Shown: one piece after another, positions 8,011 to 14,036 of the stretch
Numbering within the stretch: position 1 is the stretch's first letter
Layout of the letters: each line of letters begins with the position of its first letter
DNA from: Syntrophorhabdaceae bacterium
GTDB lineage: Bacteria; Desulfobacterota; Deferrimicrobia; Deferrimicrobiales; Deferrimicrobiaceae
Assembly (NCBI GenBank): GCA_009783195.1
Contig: WRHP01000017.1
Span: forward strand, 1-34,676
DNA: 34,676 nt
Direction: 5' to 3'
Program-made: the position numbers and the translations under genes
The notes under the pieces: generated by a model
The model's input: the letters and a program-made list of their open reading frames with translations, nothing else
What the model was told of the DNA's origin: nothing
Databases searched by the model: none

Positions 8011-8718
8011 TCAGTTTTCTATGATTTTTCCGTCTATGGAAATTGTTACGGTCTGCCACGGGATCATCTTCCCGCAATTTTGAAGCGCGGTTTTAACCGC
8101 GTCTTCAATCCCGCCGCAGCATGGAACCTCCATCCTGGCGACCATCACGGATTTTATGTCGTTCGTTTTCAAAATGACGGTCAGCTTTTCGGAGTAGTCG
8201 CAATCATCAAGCTTCGGGCAGCCGATCAAGGTTATACGGTTCTTCATGTATTCGTTGTGGAAGTTGCCGTAAGCATAAGCGGCGCAGTCGGCCGCGAAAA
8301 GCAGATTCGCGTTTTTGAAATACGGCGCGTCAGGCGGCACAAGTTTCATTTGCACCGGCCATTGGTTAAGGCGCGTTTTTATAGATGCCGTCTGCGCCTG
8401 CGCGGACTCACAACCATTATCGCGTTCAATACTCTTTGAACGTGTGCCGGGGCAGACAAAAGGTTTTGTTTTCGGCTGTTCTTTTTCCGCATCAGCTTTG
8501 ACGGCGGCTCCATCAAATACCGCCGCTTCACGCTCCTCAATGGTTATCGCCTTCGTCGGGCACACCGGAAGGCAGTTGCCCAGGCCGTCGCAATAGTCTT
8601 CCCGCAGCAACCTGGCCTTTCCGTCAACGAGTCCGATTGCCCCTCCGTGACAAGCCGATACGCACAACCCGCATCCGCTGCACTTGCTCTCGTCAATTTT
8701 GATCATCTTTCTGATCAT
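8011..8718 (-). CDS. Ferredoxin-domain Fe-S protein, likely Hcp electron donor (235 aa)
   Basis: The N-terminal 60 residues are a bacterial ferredoxin domain. The first cluster motif is canonical (C13, C16, C19, C23). The second, CDGLGNCLPVCP, has C43, C49 and C53 but Leu at position 46, where a cysteine is usual. A charged linker (about 62-120) follows, then a conserved C-terminal domain with its own cysteines (AADCAA, GCPKLDDC, PCCGG). Such genes are regular hcp neighbours in anaerobes, and passing electrons to Hcp is the natural inference. An upstream in-frame ATG at 8847 would add a 43-residue hydrophobic stretch. The start at 8718 is preferred because AAAGGAG (8733-8727) precedes it and the longer form would run into the divergent regulator gene. 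Confidence 0.85.
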   Translation of the reverse strand: MIRKMIKIDESKCSGCGLCVSACHGGAIGLVDGKARLLREDYCDGLGNCLPVCPTKAITIEEREAAVFDGAAVKADAEKEQPKTKPFVCPGTRSKSIERDNGCESAQAQTASIKTRLNQWPVQMKLVPPDAPYFKNANLLFAADCAAYAYGNFHNEYMKNRITLIGCPKLDDCDYSEKLTVILKTNDIKSVMVARMEVPCCGGIEDAVKTALQNCGKMIPWQTVTISIDGKIIEN

Positions 8719-8740
8719 GAGTGTTTCTCCTTTCGACGCC

Positions 8741-8770
8741 TTGACTCGCTGACAACATAATAAATAAAAT
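8741..8770 (+). promoter_or_regulatory. Promoter of the Crp/Fnr-type regulator
   Basis: TTGACT (8741-8746) and TAAAAT (8765-8770) are 18 bases apart and upstream of the regulator start at 8816. The segment between and after them is very AT-rich. Confidence 0.5.
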
Positions 8771-8773
8771 AAA

Positions 8774-8788
8774 AACAGCAAATCTGTT
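8774..8788. promoter_or_regulatory. Palindrome AACAG-N5-CTGTT, candidate Crp/Fnr-family operator
   Basis: A 15-bp inverted repeat lies over the expected transcription start of the regulator gene and about 55 bases upstream of the divergent Fe-S/hcp start codon. A second smaller one (GTTG-N5-CAAC, 8786-8798) overlaps it. Their position suits autoregulation and control of the hcp operon. Neither matches the classical FNR box TTGAT-N4-ATCAA. Confidence 0.4.
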
Positions 8789-8815
8789 GCAAAAACAACA
8801 AAGGAGAAAGTTTTT

Positions 8816-9472
8816 TTGAAAAAAATTTTCGAGACGTTAAAAACCAACCCCCTTTTTCAACGGATCTCTTTCAGCGACTTTGAGCGGATGCTTGGCTGCA
8901 TGTCAGCCAAGACCGTTTTTTATAAAAAAGATGATGTGATTTTATTATCCGGAGACACCATTAACTTCGTAGGATTAATTCTGTCAGGAAGCGTCAAAAT
9001 AATTAAAGAAGATATTGACGGCCGCTTTAGCATCCTTACCAAGTTTGATGTTTCCGAGGTTTTTGGGGAGGCTTTTGCCTGCGCGGGCATATCGCAAAGC
9101 CCTGTTACCATACAAGCTGCCGAGGACTCAGAAATACTCTTTATCGACTACAAAAAAATTATCACATCATGCACCAATGTTTGTCCTTTTCATTCGATGT
9201 TCATAGAAAATATGCTTAAACTTGTAGCCTTGAAAAACCTGATGTTAAATCAAAAAATAGAAATACTTTCAAAACGCACTACCAGAGAAAAATTGATGTG
9301 TTACTTCGATACGGAAAGAGGAGCGGCAAAAAAGTTTACCATACCGTTTAATCGTGAAGAATTAGCTCGCTACCTTTGCGTTGACCGCAGCGCAATGTCA
9401 AATGAACTATGTAAAATGCGCGACGAGGGGCAGATCAAATTTAACCGGAATGAATTCGAAATCACGCGGTGA
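8816..9472 (+). CDS. Crp/Fnr-family transcriptional regulator, HcpR-like (218 aa)
   Basis: Residues about 15-125 form a cyclic-nucleotide-binding-like beta-roll (for example LLSGDTINFVGLILSGSVKI). A long dimerisation helix follows (about 128-152), then a Crp-type winged helix-turn-helix at about 178-205 (FNREELARYLCVDRSAMSNE). There is no N-terminal FNR cysteine cluster, so the signal is probably bound by the beta-roll, as in HcpR- or DNR-type sensors of nitrosative stress. Divergence from the Fe-S/hcp operon makes control of that operon likely. The start is the TTG at 8816, nine bases after AAGGAG (8801-8806); no ATG fits as well. Convergent repeats lie downstream. Confidence 0.85.
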   Translation: MKKIFETLKTNPLFQRISFSDFERMLGCMSAKTVFYKKDDVILLSGDTINFVGLILSGSVKIIKEDIDGRFSILTKFDVSEVFGEAFACAGISQSPVTIQAAEDSEILFIDYKKIITSCTNVCPFHSMFIENMLKLVALKNLMLNQKIEILSKRTTREKLMCYFDTERGAAKKFTIPFNREELARYLCVDRSAMSNELCKMRDEGQIKFNRNEFEITR

Positions 9473-9561
9473 TAATCGGCTCCGAATGCCGACGCAATGC
9501 AATGATTTAGAGAATTACAGGGCTAAACTATAAAACCGAAAACCCGTTTTTCTGTTCCCCA

Positions 9562-9823
9562 GCGGCTTCTTTCGTTTCAATACCCTTCCATCTGGGTACG
9601 TTACCACGCGGGCTTGCTATCGCTTCGCGCCATCTCCTTTCAGGGACGTCTTGCTCGCCATCCTTGGCTCCCGGCGACTGCAGACTCCTTAGCTCCCGGC
9701 ATCCCTGCCTTCCGCTTCGAAGTCTATGCCCCTTCCAGAGAACCACCATGCGGTATCGTCCGATATATTGTGGCTTTGGCATATGGGGTGTCCAGCTTGG
9801 CAGATCCAACACTGGCTATCATG
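9562..9823 (-). repeat. Structured repeat element, family 1, copy C
   Basis: Read on the minus strand this copy closely follows copy B. The core spans 9757-9616, contains the GCGGAAGGC and GCCGGGAGC loop, GGAGTCTGCAGTCG, and GGAGATGGCGCGAAGCG, and continues into the same extension with GTACCC/GGGTAT and GAAGCCGC. The 5' arm is more degraded than in B and D (GGTGGTTCTCTGG), so the closing stem is weaker. Reading frames in this region are by-products of the repeat. Confidence 0.6.
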
Positions 9824-10104
9824 GGCGGCTTCTACGCTCAAGACACTCTCCTTTGGGCACGCTGACACGCGGGCTTGCTATCGCATAGCGCCATCTCCTT
9901 TCAGGGACGTCTTGGTCGCCATCCCTGGCTCCCGGCGACTGCAGACTCCTTAGCTCCCGGCATCCCTGCCTCCGCTTCGGAGTCTATGCCCCTTCCAGGA
10001 GAGGCGCTATGCGATAACGCTCGCCCGCAAGCGTGCGAATTCAAGCTACGAAACCGTGCGGCTTTACTGCCGCACCTGATCTGGGCAGGTCTCTTGCTCA
10101 AAGC
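9824..10104 (-). repeat. Structured repeat element, family 1, copy D
   Basis: This is the best-formed copy, placed head-to-tail behind copy C. The core spans 10018-9877 on the minus strand. In its closing stem, GCATAGCGCC pairs perfectly with GGCGCTATGC. In copy B the 3' arm instead reads GGCGCGAAGC, so D shows restored pairing. The second internal hairpin, CAGGGA/TCCCTG, is also perfect. Beyond the core lies a hairpin GTGCGGC/GCCGCAC (about 10056-10075). The outer edge carries CTTTGAGCAAGAG, matching the edge of copy B. C and D together fill the space between the convergent regulator and lipoprotein genes. Confidence 0.65.
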
Positions 10105-10277
10105 TATCCCTGACTTTGCGAAGCCGTCTACGCTGTCAATCTCTTTTGGGAATAATTGGGAGCTGATTTTTGAGTACGCAGCAACGCGGATTGGCCGCGC
10201 TTAAGCAGGGCGAGGGGAAAATAGCGTTTGCGCAACGAATTGGCCGCTGATTTTTACGCTAAAGGCAAACAGGGAAA

Positions 10278-10298
10278 GGGGGAGGAAAGACCTCCCCC
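10278..10298 (-). terminator. Hairpin terminator for the lipoprotein gene
   Basis: GGGGGAGG (10278-10285) pairs perfectly with CCTCCCCC (10291-10298) around AAAGA. On the minus strand it lies 25 bases past the stop codon and is followed by a T-richer stretch. Confidence 0.6.
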
Positions 10299-10322
10299 TC
10301 ATGAACAAAGATGCTTCTATGC

Positions 10323-11186
10323 CTACCGGAGGCAAGCCTTAAAGCGATTAGTACTGACGGATAACGCAGTATCCCGGCCGCTTGTTATTTGTACGTCGAA
10401 TGCTTCGTTCAGATTGGACGCAACACCCGACCACCAGTAATCACCGAATTCTAGCCAGCCGGCGGTCAAAGCCGCGCCGCGGGCCGAAATTATAGGATTG
10501 TGATCGGGGTCATGACGAGACACCGCTTTCAATTCCTCCTTGCCAGGCAACCTGCCTCCTCTATACACCCCGGCGTCCAAAAAGGAGGACCAGCTTTCAG
10601 GGTCGTCCGGGGGTAACGGATAATGATCGCCGTCGTTACAAAACCTGTACGCTTCCTTCCAACTCTCAGCGGTAGCGGTAACGTCTATTTTCGAGAATTT
10701 GGCAAGCGGGCCATCGCCGAAACGAACTATTTGATACACGGGTTTGACACCGCCCGGAGCGGTAGCTTTTACAGAGATCTCGCGCTCACCTATAATATCC
10801 GTCAGCCTCACGATTGCCACACCGTTGGTAGTCATGGACGGGGGACTCGGCGGTAGCTCGTCAGCACAGTTAGCGCTGGTAACCGGCGCCGGGCTGGAGC
10901 CCCATGTCAGGCCGGTCCTCATTTCCTTCCAATCGTTGTGCATAACAGGAGAATTATTCTCCGCCCACTCTACCGTCCAAGTCACCTCTGTGTCATCGTC
11001 AACCAGCGTGCCGTCCAAATACGTTACCTTAACTCCTATAACGGCAGTGCTGTAACCATTAGCAAAGGGGGAACCTTCTATATAGGCAGGACCGTCTTCC
11101 CCTAATTCTCCGACGCTGCCGCAACTAAGTAATAAGATCCCCATCGCAAGCAGGATCAAACATTTAAGCCCCCTGGAATTTCTCAT
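10323..11186 (-). CDS. Lipoprotein with Ig-like region and DUF1566-like C-terminal domain (287 aa)
   Basis: The N-terminus is a lipoprotein signal (MRNSRGLKCLILLAMGILLL then SCGS), so Cys22 would be lipidated. Residues about 35-155 resemble a bacterial Ig-like/invasin-type domain (STAVIGVKVTYLDGTLVDDD, then NGVAIVRLTD and EREISVKATAP). Residues about 175-287 look like the DUF1566/Fibrobacter-paralogous-type domain. Its landmarks are SWKEAYRFCND, GGRLPGKEELKAVS, WWSG and a C-terminal FKACLR. Such domains sit at cell surfaces and have a C-type-lectin-related fold; ligands are mostly unknown. The start is supported by GGAGAAGGAG upstream. A terminator hairpin follows. Adhesion or surface sensing is an inference; inner- versus outer-membrane anchoring cannot be told from the sequence. 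Confidence 0.75.
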   Translation of the reverse strand: MRNSRGLKCLILLAMGILLLSCGSVGELGEDGPAYIEGSPFANGYSTAVIGVKVTYLDGTLVDDDTEVTWTVEWAENNSPVMHNDWKEMRTGLTWGSSPAPVTSANCADELPPSPPSMTTNGVAIVRLTDIIGEREISVKATAPGGVKPVYQIVRFGDGPLAKFSKIDVTATAESWKEAYRFCNDGDHYPLPPDDPESWSSFLDAGVYRGGRLPGKEELKAVSRHDPDHNPIISARGAALTAGWLEFGDYWWSGVASNLNEAFDVQITSGRDTALSVSTNRFKACLR

Positions 11187-11670
11187 GCTCTTGCTCCTTC
11201 TCCTTTTTATGGTTTATGCGGTCGCGGTCGCCTGAATCCGGACTTTTCACCGCATCGTCAACATAAGCAACCTCACGCGGAAACAGCTCCTTTCAGCTCA
11301 AAAAAAGCGTAACGGACAAACGGCTACAACCGTCAGGTTTTGTATCCGCGCATGTTACCAGAAAATCAGCGGCAAGCTACCAGTTTGTAGCGGTTAAAGC
11401 GCAAACCGCCAAACCAGCGCCCCGCGCGGCCTCCGGGGAGGCAAAACCGTAAACACGGATATCGTTAACGCGAACCATCTTGTGAACCACATATTATCCC
11501 GGATTCGTCATCGGGCATTAATTTCTAATAACAGAGCCGGGTTAAAGCGGAATATAGAAAATGATGTTTGCGCGGCAAAATGGCCTCTGATCTTTTGACG
11601 CACGGCGCGGCAAGGTGATAATATTTCATCTTCCGTCACCACCTGATTCCGCTCTTTTCCGGAGGAATTT
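11187..11670. other. Divergent intergenic region between lipoprotein and Sel1 genes
   Basis: This 484-bp gap has no supported gene. It holds copy 2 of the second repeat family (about 11490-11545) and several occurrences of a TTAAAGCG word (for example 11393 and 11543) that also recurs in other gaps of the window. It presumably holds promoters for both flanking genes, but I could not pick a convincing -35/-10 pair. Confidence 0.4.
11490..11545 (+). repeat. Dispersed intergenic repeat, family 2, copy 2
   Basis: GGCATTAATTTCTAATAAC at 11514-11532 is identical to 1123-1141. The preceding ATTATCCCGGATTCGTCAT resembles the upstream part of the other copies. The downstream GGTTTCAAGCC block seen in copies 1 and 3 is missing here. 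Confidence 0.5.
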
Positions 11671-12885
11671 ATGCGTAAGTATGCTGTTTGTTTCTGTATT
11701 TTTCTTTTGACCCTGGCAATCATCCCGGCCGCAAATGTTTCGGCGGCGGAGCCGGCAGCAACGCCAGCCGCGCCGGCAGCAGAGCCAGCCGCACCGGCAG
11801 CAACACCGGCCGCGCCAGCAGCCATACCGGCCGCGCCAGCAGCCATACCGGCCGCGCCAGCAGCCATACCGGCCACGCCGGCAGCAGCGCCAAACGCGCC
11901 GGTCGAGGAGCAAAATCCTGAGCCGCAAGCCCGCACAGGTATTCCCGAAATGCTAAAACTTGCCGAGCAGGGAGACGCCGAAGCGCAGTACAGCATGGGC
12001 GCTATCTATGAAAATGGTCTTATGATGCCAAAAGACTACGGTAAAGCGCTTGAATGGTATCGCAAAGCCGCCGAGCAGAAATACGCCGGAGCGCAGTTTG
12101 GCATAGGCGTTATCTACGCAAACGGCTGGGGAGTGCCAAAAAATGAGGCCGAAGCGGTTGAGTGGTTCCGCAAAGCCGCCGAGCAGGAATATACCCCGGC
12201 GTACTACAATTTAGGCCTTATGTACACAAGCGGCCGGGGAGTGACAAAAGACTACGCCGAAGCAATTACCTGGTTCCGCAAAGCCGCCGAGCGGGGAGAT
12301 GTTGACGCGCAATTCCGTTTAGGGCTTGCGTGCGAAACCGGCAACGGAGTACCGCAAGACGCAGTCAAAGCCGTAGAGTGGTATCGCAAAGCCGCCGAAC
12401 AGGGGCAAGACAACGCTCAGTATAGTTTGGGCGTTATGTACGCAAACGGCAATGGAGTGCCGAAAAACGAAACCGAAGCGGTAACATGGTGGACCAAAGC
12501 CGCCGAGCAAAGAAATGTTGACGCGCAGTTTAACCTGGGCGTCATGTACTACGAGGGAAAGGGTGTGCCGAAAGACTATACCAAAGCGCTGGAATGGTTC
12601 CAGAAAGCCGCCGATCAATTCAAAGATGCCGATGCGCAATACAATTTGGGCGTTATGTACGCCGCCGGCCACGGAGTGACGCAAGACGAAGCCAAAGCGT
12701 TGGAGTTGTTCCAAAACGCCGCTAAACAGGGAAGCGCCTCGGCGCAACTCAAATTAGGCGCTTTGTACTTCGAGGGGAAGGGAGTCACCAAAGATCAACA
12801 GAAAGCCTGCGAGTTTTTGCGCCTTGCCAAAGAACAGAATCATGAAGAGGCAGCCAAACTTCACGATACGCATTGCGCCAAATAA
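11671..12885 (+). CDS. Secreted Sel1-repeat protein with Ala/Pro-rich linker (404 aa)
   Basis: A Sec signal peptide (MRKYAVCFCIFLLTLAIIPA, probable cleavage after NVSA) leads into an Ala/Pro linker at about 27-88. About eight tandem Sel1-type repeats of 36 residues follow (about 90-385), each with the pattern AQYxLGxxYxxGxGVxKDxxKAxEWYRKAAEQ. Sel1 repeats are alpha/alpha solenoids of the TPR superfamily and mediate protein contacts. Secreted versions work as periplasmic or surface scaffolds. The linker could span periplasm or peptidoglycan. It contains three perfect 21-bp units in the DNA, so its length may vary between strains. The ATG follows GGAGGAA. A strong hairpin lies past the stop. 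The cellular partner is unknown. Confidence 0.9.
   Translation: MRKYAVCFCIFLLTLAIIPAANVSAAEPAATPAAPAAEPAAPAATPAAPAAIPAAPAAIPAAPAAIPATPAAAPNAPVEEQNPEPQARTGIPEMLKLAEQGDAEAQYSMGAIYENGLMMPKDYGKALEWYRKAAEQKYAGAQFGIGVIYANGWGVPKNEAEAVEWFRKAAEQEYTPAYYNLGLMYTSGRGVTKDYAEAITWFRKAAERGDVDAQFRLGLACETGNGVPQDAVKAVEWYRKAAEQGQDNAQYSLGVMYANGNGVPKNETEAVTWWTKAAEQRNVDAQFNLGVMYYEGKGVPKDYTKALEWFQKAADQFKDADAQYNLGVMYAAGHGVTQDEAKALELFQNAAKQGSASAQLKLGALYFEGKGVTKDQQKACEFLRLAKEQNHEEAAKLHDTHCAK
11809..11871 (+). repeat. Three perfect 21-bp tandem units inside the Sel1 gene
   Basis: The 21-bp unit occurs at 11809-11829, 11830-11850 and 11851-11871 without a mismatch and encodes AAPAAIP in frame. Degenerate units extend on both sides. 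Because 21 is a multiple of three, gain or loss of units keeps the frame. Confidence 0.85.
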
Positions 12886-12910
12886 GCATACCTGTTCTAA
12901 AAATTATACC

Positions 12911-12958
12911 CGCCAAATATTAGCGGCCCCCCAAAAGGGGCCGTTAATATTTGGGGCG
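12911..12958 (+). terminator. Long hairpin terminator after the Sel1 gene
   Basis: A long inverted repeat (CGCCAAATATTA, a GC-rich CGGCCCC part, loop CCAAAA, then GGGGCCG and TAATATTTGGGGCG) forms one of the strongest hairpins in the window. It separates the Sel1 gene from the GTPase-associated gene set. Confidence 0.7.
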
Positions 12959-13200
12959 TATCGTTTAAAGCGCAACCTTGCCGCATTTTAAACAGGAGTT
13001 TTTTGTCTTGTTAATTACAGCGGCACCAACCGTATCCAGACAGCTTTATCAACAACGCCACAGGTTTTGCGGCCAATTCCTGTTTCTGCCAAAAAAGGTT
13101 CCATGTTATAGAATCCTGCAATCGAATAATCTGTTATATTTAACAATCGGTTTCCATACAGGAAAACTGCTTAACTTGTATATTTCATAGGGAGGTTGCA

Positions 13201-13854
13201 ATGATAAATAACAACGACAACACAGATGTTGTTTCCATGAACCAAGTACGTGACCTGCTTTTCGGCACACAGCTACGAGACATGGAAGCCCGTTTCCAGC
13301 GGCAAGAAGCCCGCTTTCAGCGTGAAGTCAATGACGCAAAAGAGGCATTGAAAACGCGCCTGGACTCGCTTGAGAATTTCATGCGGAGCGAAACGGCTTC
13401 CCTGCTGCATCGCGTCAATACCGAAGTGGCCGAACGCGACGCCGCGCTTAAAGCAGAGCAAAAGGAACATATTGAAGCATTCAATAAGCTGGCCGGCAGT
13501 ATCACCGCCGCCGAACAAGCATTTGAGCGCCGCCTGTCCGCGCTTTCCAATACGCTTGACAATGCCGAACAGGAAATCCGAAAGCTGGTGCAAGCTGAAA
13601 CAAACAGTTTGAACAACAAGATCGACGAAAAATACGCCGATGCCTTAAATGTGATCTCCGAAACAGCGTCACAAATTCGCCATGACATGGTCTACCGCTC
13701 TACGCTCTCAGGAATGTTTACGGCGATGGCGGTCAAATTGAGCAACCAGTGGTCAGCAGACTTGACGGAAGTGACCATTGGGGAAAATCAAAAGGGCGCT
13801 TCCGGAAATCAGGATGAACATCAGCCATATACAAACAGCGAGACCAAGGACTGA
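13201..13854 (+). CDS. Coiled-coil protein, first gene of the GTPase/OmpA module (217 aa)
   Basis: There is no signal peptide or membrane segment. After MNQVRDLLFGTQLRD the protein is almost entirely heptad-rich helix (about 25-155: RFQRQEARFQREVNDAKEAL and onward), with Lys/Glu/Gln-rich repeats, and ends in a short domain with YRSTLSGMFTAMAVKL and a polar tail. I recall similar short coiled-coil genes with a DLLFG-type start beside OmpA-like and Ras-like GTPase genes in other proteobacteria. That makes it a likely scaffold or effector of the GTPase, but no biochemical role can be read from the sequence. GGGAGG precedes the ATG at 13201. A 143-bp gap with a short coupled reading frame separates it from the OmpA gene. 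Confidence 0.75.
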   Translation: MINNNDNTDVVSMNQVRDLLFGTQLRDMEARFQRQEARFQREVNDAKEALKTRLDSLENFMRSETASLLHRVNTEVAERDAALKAEQKEHIEAFNKLAGSITAAEQAFERRLSALSNTLDNAEQEIRKLVQAETNSLNNKIDEKYADALNVISETASQIRHDMVYRSTLSGMFTAMAVKLSNQWSADLTEVTIGENQKGASGNQDEHQPYTNSETKD

Positions 13855-13997
13855 GAGCCATTGTTCCATGCCGGCGCAACTGACACAAAACCATGAGGAG
13901 CAAGAGCTTACCGTTTCCTGTCTCTTGCGCAAAGCGGCGCTTTTCCATCATATTGAACCGTGAAATGGCGCCGGTGGCACCAACAAAGGGGAATGGT

Positions 13998-14036
13998 ATG
14001 AAACACGCCCCAAAAAACAAAAACTATTATGCCTGA
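13998..14036 (+). CDS. Possible 12-codon leader peptide overlapping the OmpA-like start
   Basis: An ATG at 13998 follows AAAGGGGA (13986-13992) at close spacing and encodes MKHAPKNKNYYA before a TGA at 14034-14036. The OmpA-like gene starts at 14029 inside this stop region and has no ribosome site of its own. Translation of the leader would deliver ribosomes to the main start, so coupling is plausible. It is too short to judge by coding statistics. Confidence 0.4.
   Translation: MKHAPKNKNYYA

Noticed and set aside
9614-10204. Several overlapping 70-110-codon frames on both strands
   Set aside because: They are readings of repeat copies C and D in different frames; none has a ribosome site or protein-like conservation.
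11790-11890. CRISPR-like array in the Ala/Pro linker region
   Set aside because: The units are contiguous 21-bp coding repeats with no spacers and keep the reading frame of the Sel1 protein.
13201-13854. SMC/RecN-type DNA repair ATPase from the coiled-coil look
   Set aside because: There is no Walker A, Walker B or ABC signature; only the coiled coil is present.
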